A DNA stretch of 64,000 nucleotides from Chryseobacterium taichungense (lineage in GTDB: Bacteria > Bacteroidota > Bacteroidia > Flavobacteriales > Weeksellaceae), in contig NZ_FOBV01000010.1 in assembly GCF_900109935.1 (NCBI RefSeq), forward strand, positions 1-64,000, in the 5' to 3' direction. The notes below the pieces were generated by a model. That model was not told where the DNA came from. It did not search any database and saw nothing but the letters and a program-made list of their open reading frames with translations. A program made the translations under genes and the position numbers. The first letter of the stretch is position 1. Every line of letters starts with the position of its first letter. Below, piece by piece: positions 34,692 through 44,876 of the stretch.

Positions 34692-35387
34692 ATGACTGAT
34701 AAATCCCTGCAATCACTTATTGATAATTTAAATTCAGGTAATACCGAATCTTACCTTATCTTCCGCAGACCTCTCAATCAATATGTCGATTTTGCTAAAA
34801 TCTGGATTGAAAAACCCACGGTAAATGATAATGTAACCTCTTCTGACGGTCCCGATCATTTTTACCTGATTAAAAATAATGAGGGTGTCTTTGTCGCAAC
34901 TGTATATGATATGCGCCGGGATTTACACTGGTTTGTATTACCTCAGTACCGTGGTAAGGGTCATTTGACACAATCAATGAAGACTACCATTATTCCGCAT
35001 TTGTTTTTGAGTAGAGATCAGCAAAGAATTACCATTGACGAAATGCAGATCGGACCCCTGAATTTTAAAGCTTCCCAAAAAGTTGCATTGGACTTAGGCT
35101 TTATAAAGAGTGAAGAGAAAGACTATATCCTTTTGAAAGACCATTCTACTAAAGAAATTCTCAATACAGGTGAAAATTCAGAACTCACCACTGAAAGAGT
35201 AGGTGAACTTAGAAAACAAATCAATTTCTTAGCCCGTTCATTGTGGGCCATACAAACCGAAATAGAAATGGGATACGGAAAGACAGAATACTCCGAAGAA
35301 CTTCAAAAACTTGTCAGGCAGATTAAAAATCACACCTGGAAAATTGAAGATTTCTGGTATAGCAGCGGTCGTGAAAGCGAACGATAA
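34692..35387 (+). CDS. GNAT-family N-acetyltransferase
   Basis: 231 residues. The N-terminal two thirds (about 1-150) carry the GNAT core: FYLIKNNEGVFVATVYDM, the CoA loop motif LPQYRGKGHLTQSM (Q/R-x-x-G-x-G/A), and a C-terminal SQKVALDLGFIK. A helical tail of about 70 residues follows (ELRKQINFLARSLWAIQTEIEMGYG). It is probably co-transcribed with DUF6904. Acetyl acceptor unknown. Confidence 0.75.
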   Translation: MTDKSLQSLIDNLNSGNTESYLIFRRPLNQYVDFAKIWIEKPTVNDNVTSSDGPDHFYLIKNNEGVFVATVYDMRRDLHWFVLPQYRGKGHLTQSMKTTIIPHLFLSRDQQRITIDEMQIGPLNFKASQKVALDLGFIKSEEKDYILLKDHSTKEILNTGENSELTTERVGELRKQINFLARSLWAIQTEIEMGYGKTEYSEELQKLVRQIKNHTWKIEDFWYSSGRESER

Positions 35388-35402
35388 TGCAGCAACAGTT
35401 TT

Positions 35403-35436
35403 TCAGCTTTATAATTATGATTTGAAGGAAAGCTGA
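35403..35436. terminator. weak hairpin between convergent genes
   Basis: TCAGCTTT (35403-35410) and AAAGCTGA (35429-35436) form an 8-bp stem. It overlaps the 3' end of the leftward gene and has only a short A/T flank, so terminator function is uncertain. Confidence 0.35.
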
Positions 35437-36323
35437 TAATTAAAATCAATTTCAAATTTAGTCTTTTCATCCAGGCTGTCATATCTCTCCTTCACTAAAG
35501 GATACTTATTGACAATATTCTTTATCATAATACTAGTCATTAAATAAGAATAGAATAACATTAAATATAAGGTTTCTTTCATATGTTCGTGTTCCATCAG
35601 ATGCTTTGTCTCCTTCAGTTGAAGGACAACCAAACCTTCGGAATGGGCATATACTGAAGCATTATAATAGAGTTTGGAAAATACGCCTGCATCGCTAAAT
35701 TTTGATTCTGAAAATATGGTATCCCAATTTTTAAACAGTTTTCCGGATCCATTTTCAAGCAAGCTTCTTTGTTGCTTTTCTGTGAGCTTCTGAAAAAATT
35801 CATTATTTGAGATATTGTTTTTCAACCGTTCAATGGCATCTTGTTCACTTTTTACTCTCTCATTATTTATAAATTTTGACTGAGAGAATACTTTAGAGCG
35901 CAGCATCATCGAAGACATAATCCAGGATTCGTACCGGAGTTTCTGTTCATTTTCGTCTTCTGGATTGACATACAAATGTTGATACATTAATAAAGTCTCG
36001 TACTGTGATCTCACAATCGTTATAATAGAAGACAGATCTAGAAATTTAATATCGGAGCTTTTATTGTCGTAAAATCTGGATGAAATCGAATGTCCCTTTG
36101 ATAAATCTAACAAACTCAGGTTTTGAAGATGCAGTTTAATAACCAATTGTTCAGAATAGATATCTTTTTCTGGTAGGTCAACTTTCCGCTCTGCAAGGAT
36201 CTCGTGTAAGTAGATCAGTACATCGGAAATTTCAAAAAGTCTTTTTTTAATGTCTTCAATATTCCTGCTTTCGTAAAGTTTATAAAATTCTATAGCCCAT
36301 AAAGGTTCATTCCCTAAATTCAT
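35415..36323 (-). CDS. hypothetical protein, 302 residues
   Basis: Helical, soluble protein starting MNLGNEPLWAIEFYKLYE. The segment LYYNASVYAHSEGLVVLQLKE and the trailing helix LMLFYSYLMTSIMIKNIV resemble DUF5677-like proteins, in which a Y-x-x-x-S-x-x-x-H pattern is conserved. That link is tentative. It is convergent with the GNAT gene and lies behind the DnaE-type gene with a 120-bp gap, on the same strand. AT-rich. Confidence 0.5.
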   Translation of the reverse strand: MNLGNEPLWAIEFYKLYESRNIEDIKKRLFEISDVLIYLHEILAERKVDLPEKDIYSEQLVIKLHLQNLSLLDLSKGHSISSRFYDNKSSDIKFLDLSSIITIVRSQYETLLMYQHLYVNPEDENEQKLRYESWIMSSMMLRSKVFSQSKFINNERVKSEQDAIERLKNNISNNEFFQKLTEKQQRSLLENGSGKLFKNWDTIFSESKFSDAGVFSKLYYNASVYAHSEGLVVLQLKETKHLMEHEHMKETLYLMLFYSYLMTSIMIKNIVNKYPLVKERYDSLDEKTKFEIDFNYQLSFKS

Positions 36324-36446
36324 TATGTATTGTTTAGCTCAAATTTATACAAAATCTTTATGGCTGTAATACATTTTGTTTATTCGTCTCACTCATTCAA
36401 TATAATAATGTCGTTTTTGATTCTATAATAAAGATTTTGAATGAAC

Positions 36447-39400
36447 TCAACTCATTTTCCTCCTAGGCAATCCAATCTCGTGTTCCTGCGGGTAAGGCTT
36501 CCTGAAAGTCATACTCACATCTTCCCGGATATTATTATAAGCTTCATACGCTTTGTCTTTATCCAAAGTGTATCTTGGGTCGGGGATGAAAGGCATTTTT
36601 GCCATTTTTAAAATGGTTATGGTGGGAAAGTGAAAGTCTACTTCCACAGTTCCTAATAATAAATAGCATCCACCACCCTGAAAAGGATATTGAGTTAGAT
36701 TGTCAGGGAAATGCGCTGTATCAAAATATTCACCCTCCGCGTCTATCCACGTTCCGAAATACATCGTCCCTCTTTTGGTGGGAACGTGCTTTCTGGAAAT
36801 CAAGTAGGCAAGCATTTTGACTTGCTTCTTATGGTATTTCGTCAGGTCTTTTACCATTACACTTCCCCTATATTTGGTCTGTAATAAGTCGAATGGCCTC
36901 ACTAAAACCGGAAATCCCAAGATCTCAATTTCATCAAATGCATCCTCCAAAGGATGTCTTTGCACCTTTGGAAGGGTATATTCTTTTTGCGGTTCTTCCA
37001 GTAATGTTAAATGCTTAAAAGACGGCCTGTTTCCTGCTAAAAGAAAACGGGCTTCAATTAACAGTTCGTGCTTTTGCTTCCCGGTAAACCGGAATGCTCC
37101 TATTAATATCAAGGTCTGTAAAGTCTCAATACCAATAGGGATTCTTTTGACAAAGTTTTCCAGGGAGGTATAATCACCGTTGTTCTTTCGTTCTTCAGGA
37201 ATTGAAACTGCGATTTTACTTTCCAGCTTTTCAATATGCATCAGCCCTAAATAAACATCTTTTTCGTAAACAGTAGTCTGGTATTCGCTTAGATTGACAC
37301 AGGGATTTAAAATGGTTGCACCTGACATTCTCGCTTCGTGGACATATACCTCTGTTCTGTAGAAACCGCCGCCATTGTTTATCGCCGAAACCATAAACTC
37401 GATAGGATAATAAACCTTTAGATAAAGGCTTTGGTAGCTTTCTACCGCGTAAGATGCCGAGTGGGCCTTGCAAAATGAATAGCCTGCAAAGGATTCTATC
37501 TGGCGGTAAACCTCTTTGGAGAGCTGCTCCGGATGGCCCAGGGATTTACAGGATTCAAAGAAATGGTCTTTGACTTTCTGCAGTGCAGAGAGCGAACGTC
37601 CTTTTCCGCTCATTGCCCGGCGTAACACATCGCCGTCAGCAGGTGACAGGCCTCCGAAATGAAGGGCGATTTTGATAACATCCTCCTGGTACACCATAAT
37701 GCCATAAGTCTCCCCCAATTCTTTTTCAAAAACCGGATGAAAATATTCAAATTGATCAGGATTGTTGTGACGGAAGATATATTCCTTCATCATTCCGCTT
37801 TGTGCTACGCCCGGACGGATAATAGACGATGCCGCCACCAATACTTTGTAATTGTTGCATTTTAATCTTCGGAGAAGTCCGCGCATGGCCGGACTTTCAA
37901 TATAGAAGCATCCAATTGTTTTTCCCCTGCTCAGAAATTCATTGCATTTCTGTTCATCCTTTGACAAGCTCACATCTCTAATATTGACTTTGATACCCCG
38001 TTTTTCTTCGATGAGCTTCACTGTATCGTTGATGGTTCCCAAGCCCCGTTGGGAAAGGATGTCGAATTTTTCCAGACCGATTTCCTCGGCCACGTGCATA
38101 TCGAACTGGACAATCGGAAATCCCTTCGGCGGCATTTCCAATGCCGAGTAATTGGTGATGGGTTCTTCAGAGATTAAAATTCCACAAGAATGCATACTTC
38201 GCTGGTTTGGAAATTTCTCTAAAAGTTTTCCATATTTGTGAACCATTGCTGACACCGAATTAATATCGTGCTGTTCAATGGATTTGGAGGCCAGTTCATC
38301 CAGTTCCTCTTTTGGCAGACCAAATGCTTTTCCTACCTCACGGAAAATCGATTTATACTTAAATTCGACGTTCGTGCCGCAAAATGCCACGTGGTCTTTT
38401 CCGTATTTGTCAAAGATGTATTGTAAAATGGTATCCCTGTTCTGCCAGCTCCAGTCGATATCGAAATCCGGCGGTGTTTTTCGGTTCAGATTCAGAAAGC
38501 GTTCAAAGTACAGATCAAGCTCCAGCGGGCAGATGTCCGTAATGCCAAGACAGTAGGCAACGATACTATTGGCACCACTTCCGCGACCGACGTGCATAAA
38601 TCCCATCCGATTGCTGTACTGGATGATGTCCCAAGTGATAAGGAAATAAGCACAGAAATTCAGCTGGTCAATGACACCCAATTCCTTATCCATCCGTGCT
38701 TTAGCCTTTCCGTCATCATTAGGATATCTGTTGGTAAACCCTTTATAGGCAAGTTCCTTCAAGAGCTTTATATCGCTGTCTTTACTTTCTGTAAAGTTTT
38801 TTTTGTTTTTAGGGGTCTTATAATCAAAATGAAAATGGCATTGTTCAAGTAATCGTTGGGTATTTTCAATAATTTGCGGATAATGCTGGTATTTTTCTAG
38901 AAGCTCATCCTTCGAAATCAGCTTCTCGTTTTGCCTACATATATCATTTTCATCAAGTTTAGTGACCAACGTATTCCGGTCGATGGCACGCAGAATCTTA
39001 TGTAGTGTGTATTCTTTCTTGGTTGTAAAAGTCACTGGCTGTAAAATGACCATTCTTGGCAGATACTTTCTGAGGCTGGAATTAATCAAAAGATTGATTT
39101 CTTCAGGACGGATGCCGATGTATTCATTTCGCTGAAGTTTCTCAGGGTAATTGCTCAGAGGATATACGACAAATACATCCGGCAGATTGGGGCGATGTAA
39201 TGGCAGATCTTTTCCTTCACAATTATGTAGCGTCAAAAGCCTGTTGATTTGTCCTATGCCTGATTGATTTTTTGCCAGGCAGATGTAATGCTGTTTATTG
39301 TCAGTTCTTATATCCACACCCACGACCGGCCTGATGTTGCTTTTTTCACATAATCTGTGAAAGTCATAAATGCCGGAGATACAATTGATGTCGGTCAAAG

Positions 39401-39500
39401 CGGCCACACCGATTCCCAGATCAACGCACTGTTGAACCAATTCTTTAACGGAAATGGTACCGTAACGTAAGCTATGGAAAGAATGACAATTGATGAACAT
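36447..39500 (-). CDS. dnaE2: DnaE-type error-prone DNA polymerase III alpha
   Basis: 1017 residues. The N-terminus has a degenerate PHP domain (INCHSFHSLRYGTIS; LTDINC in place of the metal-binding TDHG). The catalytic palm is intact, with PPDFDIDW near residue 340 and GRGSGANSIVAYCLGIT before it. HhH and OB-fold regions follow (for example HKKQVKMLAYLISRKHVPTKRGTMYFGTWIDA, about 900). The length and degenerate PHP fit the DnaE2-like translesion class in Bacteroidetes, not the replicative DnaE1 (about 1450). It begins 10 bp after DinB's stop, in one operon. Confidence 0.9.
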   Translation of the reverse strand: MFINCHSFHSLRYGTISVKELVQQCVDLGIGVAALTDINCISGIYDFHRLCEKSNIRPVVGVDIRTDNKQHYICLAKNQSGIGQINRLLTLHNCEGKDLPLHRPNLPDVFVVYPLSNYPEKLQRNEYIGIRPEEINLLINSSLRKYLPRMVILQPVTFTTKKEYTLHKILRAIDRNTLVTKLDENDICRQNEKLISKDELLEKYQHYPQIIENTQRLLEQCHFHFDYKTPKNKKNFTESKDSDIKLLKELAYKGFTNRYPNDDGKAKARMDKELGVIDQLNFCAYFLITWDIIQYSNRMGFMHVGRGSGANSIVAYCLGITDICPLELDLYFERFLNLNRKTPPDFDIDWSWQNRDTILQYIFDKYGKDHVAFCGTNVEFKYKSIFREVGKAFGLPKEELDELASKSIEQHDINSVSAMVHKYGKLLEKFPNQRSMHSCGILISEEPITNYSALEMPPKGFPIVQFDMHVAEEIGLEKFDILSQRGLGTINDTVKLIEEKRGIKVNIRDVSLSKDEQKCNEFLSRGKTIGCFYIESPAMRGLLRRLKCNNYKVLVAASSIIRPGVAQSGMMKEYIFRHNNPDQFEYFHPVFEKELGETYGIMVYQEDVIKIALHFGGLSPADGDVLRRAMSGKGRSLSALQKVKDHFFESCKSLGHPEQLSKEVYRQIESFAGYSFCKAHSASYAVESYQSLYLKVYYPIEFMVSAINNGGGFYRTEVYVHEARMSGATILNPCVNLSEYQTTVYEKDVYLGLMHIEKLESKIAVSIPEERKNNGDYTSLENFVKRIPIGIETLQTLILIGAFRFTGKQKHELLIEARFLLAGNRPSFKHLTLLEEPQKEYTLPKVQRHPLEDAFDEIEILGFPVLVRPFDLLQTKYRGSVMVKDLTKYHKKQVKMLAYLISRKHVPTKRGTMYFGTWIDAEGEYFDTAHFPDNLTQYPFQGGGCYLLLGTVEVDFHFPTITILKMAKMPFIPDPRYTLDKDKAYEAYNNIREDVSMTFRKPYPQEHEIGLPRRKMS

Positions 39501-39510
39501 AACATCGTAA

Positions 39511-40656
39511 TTATTGGTTTAAAAGTCCGGAAGCCCGTCCGACACTTGTCGCTCCGAACCTCATTTTAATTTTATCCATCGTTTGATAAAGACTGATAAG
39601 CTCTTCCGTATCTTCAAACAGATTCATCTGGTGGCATCCGTGTACCAGACCGGTGAACTTTACACCGATAAGTCGGATTCGCATTCTGCGGTTATAAACC
39701 TTCTCAAATAATTCTAATGCGTATTTGAGCAGCGTATGGTCGGATGAAGTGTAAGGAATCCTGTGTTGCTTGGTCTCCGTATCGAAGTTGGAGTACCGAA
39801 TTTTTACCACAACGGTAGAAGTCAGCCACTTCTCCTGACGGAGCTGGAAGCATAACTGTTCCACCATTCCTGACAGTGTGCTCTTTATGCCATTGATATC
39901 GATGGTATCCTGTGAAAATGTATTTTCCTTGGAGATAGATTTCCTGTCAGAATAAGGGACAACAGGCGTTTCATCAATACCATTGGCTTTTTTCCAGAGT
40001 TCCTGTCCGTTCTTTCCGATCAGCTGATGCAGGACATCAACAGGCATCTCTGACAGCGTTTGGATATTTCTTACGCCCAGCCTGGACAACAATTGAAAGG
40101 TCACATTGCCAACCATCGGAATTTTCTTAACTGAGAGCGGGTTCAGAAAAGGTCTTATATTCTGTTCGGGAATTTCAAGTTTTCCGATGGGCTTAGATTC
40201 CCCGGTCCCGATTTTTGAAACGGTTTTATTGGTGGATAAAGCAAAGCTGATGGGCAGACCGGTATTTTTTCTGACAGCCTCTGCAATTTCCGTGGTCCAT
40301 TGATAGCAACCGAAAAATTTATCCATTCCGGAAAGATCAAGGTAGAATTCATCAATACTTGCCTTTTCAAGAATTGGAACTTTTTCCTGTATGACTTCAG
40401 TGACCGTATGAGACATATTGGAGTACATTTCCATATCTCCCCGGATTACCTTTGCCTCCGGGCAAAGCCGTAAAGCCATCTTTATCGGCATTGCACTTCG
40501 TACCCCAAAATACCGTGTCTCATAAGAGCAGGATGCTACCACGCCTCTGTCCCCGCCACCAATGATAAGCGGCTTTCCAACAAGGTCGGAGTTTTTCAGT
40601 CTCTCACAGGAGACGAAAAAGGTATCCAAATCCATATGTGCTATTGCCCGTTTCAT
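39511..40656 (-). CDS. dinB: Y-family DNA polymerase (DinB/Pol IV type)
   Basis: 381 residues with all catalytic acids: Asp9/Asp11 in MDLDTFF and Asp102-Glu103 in ASIDEFYLDL, so it is an active polymerase and not a catalytically dead ImuB. Little-finger region (about 240-340) and a clamp-binding sequence QMNLF near residue 352 are present. It copies damaged DNA at the cost of mutations. With the DnaE-type gene and the divergent S24 regulator it makes a mobile mutagenesis unit. Confidence 0.93.
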   Translation of the reverse strand: MKRAIAHMDLDTFFVSCERLKNSDLVGKPLIIGGGDRGVVASCSYETRYFGVRSAMPIKMALRLCPEAKVIRGDMEMYSNMSHTVTEVIQEKVPILEKASIDEFYLDLSGMDKFFGCYQWTTEIAEAVRKNTGLPISFALSTNKTVSKIGTGESKPIGKLEIPEQNIRPFLNPLSVKKIPMVGNVTFQLLSRLGVRNIQTLSEMPVDVLHQLIGKNGQELWKKANGIDETPVVPYSDRKSISKENTFSQDTIDINGIKSTLSGMVEQLCFQLRQEKWLTSTVVVKIRYSNFDTETKQHRIPYTSSDHTLLKYALELFEKVYNRRMRIRLIGVKFTGLVHGCHQMNLFEDTEELISLYQTMDKIKMRFGATSVGRASGLLNQ

Positions 40657-40660
40657 TTGA

Positions 40661-40683
40661 CAAAATTAGATTCATTTTGTATC
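40661..40683 (-). promoter_or_regulatory. dinB promoter with operator
   Basis: On the minus strand TAATTTTG (40668-40661) matches TAnnTTTG five bases before the ATG, giving a nearly leaderless mRNA. Just upstream, GATTCATTTTGTATC (40669-40683) matches 13 of 15 bases of the palindrome at 40702-40716. It would be covered by the S24 regulator. Confidence 0.6.
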
Positions 40684-40691
40684 ATTTTTAT

Positions 40692-40717
40692 TATATTTGC
40701 TGATACAATTTGTATCA
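40692..40717 (+). promoter_or_regulatory. promoter and palindromic operator of the S24 regulator
   Basis: TATATTTG (40692-40699) is an exact -7 box. TGATACAATTTGTATCA (40701-40717) is a perfect palindrome lying between the box and the ATG at 40718, a classical place for self-repression. Confidence 0.7.
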
Positions 40718-41488
40718 ATGTCAGTTTTTTCAGATAATATCAGGTTTCTAAGGCATAAAAAAAGTTTGTCCCAGCAAAGTATTGCAGGCAATTTGGGGAT
40801 AAGCAGGGTCCGTTATGCCAAATATGAAGACGGCCGATCCGAACCTCCGTTCGATGTTCTTCTTAACATCTCAAAATATTTTAGCATCAGCATCGACCTG
40901 ATGCTGACTTTGGATCTGAGAAAATATCCTTTGGAAGATATTATCAAACTGCCGGATAACAGGATTGTTCTTCCAATACTGGTCGATGAAGCCGGTGAAA
41001 ATAAAATTGAAATTGTCCCCCACAAAGCGTCAATGGGTTATCTTGAGGGATATAATGACCCGGGATATATTGAAAGCCTGCAGTATATGTCATTGCCTTT
41101 TCTGAGAAACGGGAAATACAGGGCTTTTCCAGCAGAAGGTGATTCGATGCCGCCATTTAAAGATGGCACCTATATCATTGGTGAATTTGTTGAGAAATTA
41201 TCTGAACTCAAGGTAGATAAAACCTATCTGATTATTACACAAAGTGGGCTGGTTTATAAAACTATCGAAAAGATTAATCATAATTCGATTATTGTTAGTT
41301 CGAAGAACATTTTTTATGAAAATTATGAGATTCCTTTCAGTGAGATTGTTGAAGTCTGGAAGTTCGTAAAAGCCCTTACAGATGAATACGAACTAATTGA
41401 TCTGACGGATAGTGTAATCAAAGATATGTTTTTGTCTTTGAAAAATGATATGAAGAAAATGCGGGAGGAGTTAAAGAAAAAATATTAG
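40718..41488 (+). CDS. LexA-like XRE/S24 transcriptional regulator
   Basis: 256 residues. N-terminal XRE helix-turn-helix (IRFLRHKKSLSQQSIAGNLGISRVRYAKYEDG, about 9-40). C-terminal S24 peptidase fold with Ser143 in AEGDSMPP and Lys181 in GLVYKTIEK, the self-cleaving dyad. The Ala-Gly cleavage site of LexA-type proteins is replaced by Met-Gly in HKASMGYLEGY (about 106). ATG at 40718 is favoured over a TTG at 40697 since it follows the operator. It is divergent from dinB-dnaE and probably represses both until DNA damage triggers RecA-assisted cleavage. Confidence 0.9.
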   Translation: MSVFSDNIRFLRHKKSLSQQSIAGNLGISRVRYAKYEDGRSEPPFDVLLNISKYFSISIDLMLTLDLRKYPLEDIIKLPDNRIVLPILVDEAGENKIEIVPHKASMGYLEGYNDPGYIESLQYMSLPFLRNGKYRAFPAEGDSMPPFKDGTYIIGEFVEKLSELKVDKTYLIITQSGLVYKTIEKINHNSIIVSSKNIFYENYEIPFSEIVEVWKFVKALTDEYELIDLTDSVIKDMFLSLKNDMKKMREELKKKY

Positions 41489-41498
41489 TTTTCTTCGC

Positions 41499-44400
41499 TT
41501 AATCATTATCAATTATTTCAATGTATGGGTTTAAACTTTCCATATACCACAAATTATCGTTTTCATCATATTTAAAAACCACTCCAGATTTATTCAATGC
41601 AGGCATGAAATCAACATTACCCCATCCTTCATGTACAAATTCAAAGTCAGGGCTAATAAGATATTTTTTACCGTCGATAATTTGAGCAATTAAAGTTTGG
41701 GTTTTTTCATGAGTATCTCCAAACTCAAAAGATGAAACTCTATCTATTTTTAATCGATCTTGCATTGATGTCTTTCTAAGCATTTCTAGCCACTCTTCAG
41801 TAGTCTCGCTGACAAATAATGAGTAACTATCAATATTGGCAATTAAGGTTCTTTTTATTGTTGAAACCGGTTCATCACCAGAAAAACCCACACAAAAATC
41901 CCCCAATTCATTTGCAGCTGATCTAGACCTTATACCCGCTTGGTAAATTTTGACTTTTATGATCGAGGGTAAGCCAACTTCCACAAATAAAGATAATTCC
42001 TCTAATACTGTAGCCTGTATATCCAAATCTCTGCTTTTAAACTTTCTTGCTATTCCATTTAGAATCCATGGCAATGAGAATGAGTAAACATCAGTTACAA
42101 TTTCAGCTCCTTTCTCTATATGGAAAATTTTATAAGCATCATCCCCGCCTAACCATAATCTTCTTATTTGAGCAACGTTAGGATATTTTAAATACTGTCC
42201 TCTTTCATTTAAAACAGGTAAATCTTCAATAGTTGTTTCAATAGATTCCAGCAATTCTAATAAATTTTCAAATGTGCCTTCAGTTAATAAATATTCGTCA
42301 ACGTTCGAAATTAACTGATCCATATTATCCTCAATGATTAGATCACTGTTAAGAGGAATACCAGATCCAACAATCGACCTCCATTTGTTTCTATTGTTAC
42401 TCACTTTTGCTACAATACCAATTGTTCTTGCCTCAATAAAATCCAGAAATTCTTTATGTGAGATATTTTTCTTGGAGGATATTTGAATATATGCCAACGA
42501 TTTTGAGAAGAAATCTTCAACCCAGGAAATACTAATATCACCTTCAGGATTGTGAATTAACAGTAATGAAAGTAGAGTGTCATCTACCCAATCTAGAATT
42601 TCATCAATTGCGTCTGCCTCTTCGCCAATAGCTGAAATATTATTTTCTGTTATGAGTTCTATAAGAAGACTAAAATCTACACCAATATTGTCTGCATAAG
42701 TTTTCAAAGTACTTATTAAAGAGAGTATTCCGCTTTCAGCGTAGTCAATTTTTTCTTTATTAAAATAGTTTTTTCGAACACTATTAAATAAATTTAATCT
42801 TGATTTTTGACTTTTGTTGTTCGTATCAATTGCTACTAAAATCTTACCTTCATGATCCACAAAAGCGCGTCCAGCTCTTCCCGCAATATTCCAAAAATCT
42901 CTAGCCCTGACTGGAGATCCAGCTTGATAAAGAGTTGAAAAAATGACTGTAGAGACTCCTAAATTTACACCTTGACCTAAGGTCGAAGTTGAAATAATTA
43001 CCAATGGTTTCTCCTCTCTCATAATCCGCTCTAATGGAAGGCGAACATCACTATGTAATGCTGCATTATGACATAAGATACCCATTTTTGCATACTGCAG
43101 CCACTTATTATCAGGACCATATGTTTCAGCACATGCTAACTGAAATATTCTCCATAGCGATTTATTTTTCCATTGATAATCATTCCCACCATCATCCATA
43201 GCCTTTAAGTAGGCCTCAGCCATCACAAAAACAGAATCTTTCAAACCAACGAAAATAAGTAGCGGACCAAATGTTCTTAATTTGTACGCAGTTGTTGCCA
43301 CTGCTTCATTTTTATCACTCGGAAAATATCTTATTCGTTCTTCACCACGATATTTATATCTTGAAACTTCTTCTGAAGTAATAAAATACGGATTAAACGA
43401 ACTTCTCTCATGATCCTGACTTTCCCAGTTTAAACTTACATTATTGTTTCGCCATTCTAGTATTCCTAAGCGCTCATCTGAAGGCCTCCAACCATTTTTA
43501 AATATGGCTTCATTGTTATCAGTCAGCCATTGTGCAAGATCTTCAGCGTTTGGTAAAACGGCAGATAGTAAAAGAAATCTACCTTTATTTTGCTTCATGT
43601 GAAATCGAAGTTCTTCATAGAAAATCTCATTCATTACTAATCTTTTATCTTCTCCCAGAAGATGGCCTTCATCTAAAATAGTCAATGTGACATTATTTAT
43701 GATATCGTTATTTGCCCTGAACAAAGCTTTCGCTTTTTCAGGAGTAGCAATGATTACCTGAGCTTCCATGATACTTAACTCATCAAGTTTGCTAAATAAG
43801 CTTCCTCCATAAAGGTGTGATACCACTATGCCAGAGCTTTGAAAAACTTTTTCTAAACTATTCTCTATTTCAAATGCTAAAGATCTAAATGGAGCAACGT
43901 ATAAAATTTTTCCATCCGGATTAGATTGTATAGAATGTAAAATTGCTATTTCTGCAATCCTAGTCTTTCCACTGCTAGTTGGTATACTAACAACACACCC
44001 ACACTCACTATTTATAACTTGATCTAACGCCGCACGCTGGGTAATAAATAGTTCATAATGTCCTCTCGGTTGCAAATAAACAAGCGATCGCAAATAATTT
44101 TTAACTTGAATATTTTCGATATTAAAGTATTTAGCAAGCACATTCCATATTGCAGCTTCATTAAAGCCGTTTGAAATTAAGAGTAATAATCTTATTATCC
44201 ACCATATGCCAGCGTCTTCCTCTAGTTCTGCAATTTTCTTTAGATTCCTAAGTAAAAATCTGGAATTTTCTAAAGCTTGTTGATTTCCAGAAGTATAGAA
44301 TTGAATAAAGCCATTTAAAGATTTTGCGATAGTAATCTCATAAATTTTTTGATTACCTTCCTCTTCACTATTCTCGGCAACCTTATCATCACGGTATTTG

Positions 44401-44876
44401 CTATCCATTAGCATAGAAGACAACAGATCATTAAGTTGTATAAAGTTACGTTGTAAAAAAAGCCCTAACATTGAAGCTATAATTGTATTCGCTTCAAATT
44501 TCTTAATCAGTATAAATGCTTTGGAATATTCAAATGCTACATAATATGCTAATGATGCTACCAGACCATAGTAATCACTAACAGTTTTTCTATTTGTCTT
44601 TGCACCATGAATAACTTCCAGTAATGAAGCACCCTTTTCTAGAGGAACACTAGCGTTAGACAAAGCTTCATTTTCAGCATAGTTACACCCTAAATGCAAA
44701 TATTGTAGGGCTAATAAATTGAGTTGGTCATCATTAATTGTATATGGTGGGTAATTTTCCTTATTTTCCTCTGTATTAAGCAAAATATACCTTGCATTGG
44801 CCTGTGCAAAATAATTTTGTATAGTAGCATCAGCATCCAATCTTTTTAATTTACTAGCGATTAGTTCATTATTCAT
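41499..44876 (-). CDS. hamB: HamB: Hachiman defence helicase
   Basis: 1125 residues. Superfamily 2 helicase motifs: Walker A IPTSSGKTRIAE near residue 300, motif II LDEGHLLGED near 402, then LLSAVLPN, motif V-like TSTLGQGVNLGVSTVIF and motif VI NIAGRAGRA. Long N-terminal helical and C-terminal regions flank the helicase. In Hachiman, HamB loads on DNA and licenses the HamA nuclease during phage infection. The stop/start of HamA and HamB overlap by four bases (ATGA). Codon use is AT-rich relative to the transfer genes, suggesting separate acquisition. Confidence 0.88.
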   Translation of the reverse strand: MNNELIASKLKRLDADATIQNYFAQANARYILLNTEENKENYPPYTINDDQLNLLALQYLHLGCNYAENEALSNASVPLEKGASLLEVIHGAKTNRKTVSDYYGLVASLAYYVAFEYSKAFILIKKFEANTIIASMLGLFLQRNFIQLNDLLSSMLMDSKYRDDKVAENSEEEGNQKIYEITIAKSLNGFIQFYTSGNQQALENSRFLLRNLKKIAELEEDAGIWWIIRLLLLISNGFNEAAIWNVLAKYFNIENIQVKNYLRSLVYLQPRGHYELFITQRAALDQVINSECGCVVSIPTSSGKTRIAEIAILHSIQSNPDGKILYVAPFRSLAFEIENSLEKVFQSSGIVVSHLYGGSLFSKLDELSIMEAQVIIATPEKAKALFRANNDIINNVTLTILDEGHLLGEDKRLVMNEIFYEELRFHMKQNKGRFLLLSAVLPNAEDLAQWLTDNNEAIFKNGWRPSDERLGILEWRNNNVSLNWESQDHERSSFNPYFITSEEVSRYKYRGEERIRYFPSDKNEAVATTAYKLRTFGPLLIFVGLKDSVFVMAEAYLKAMDDGGNDYQWKNKSLWRIFQLACAETYGPDNKWLQYAKMGILCHNAALHSDVRLPLERIMREEKPLVIISTSTLGQGVNLGVSTVIFSTLYQAGSPVRARDFWNIAGRAGRAFVDHEGKILVAIDTNNKSQKSRLNLFNSVRKNYFNKEKIDYAESGILSLISTLKTYADNIGVDFSLLIELITENNISAIGEEADAIDEILDWVDDTLLSLLLIHNPEGDISISWVEDFFSKSLAYIQISSKKNISHKEFLDFIEARTIGIVAKVSNNRNKWRSIVGSGIPLNSDLIIEDNMDQLISNVDEYLLTEGTFENLLELLESIETTIEDLPVLNERGQYLKYPNVAQIRRLWLGGDDAYKIFHIEKGAEIVTDVYSFSLPWILNGIARKFKSRDLDIQATVLEELSLFVEVGLPSIIKVKIYQAGIRSRSAANELGDFCVGFSGDEPVSTIKRTLIANIDSYSLFVSETTEEWLEMLRKTSMQDRLKIDRVSSFEFGDTHEKTQTLIAQIIDGKKYLISPDFEFVHEGWGNVDFMPALNKSGVVFKYDENDNLWYMESLNPYIEIIDND

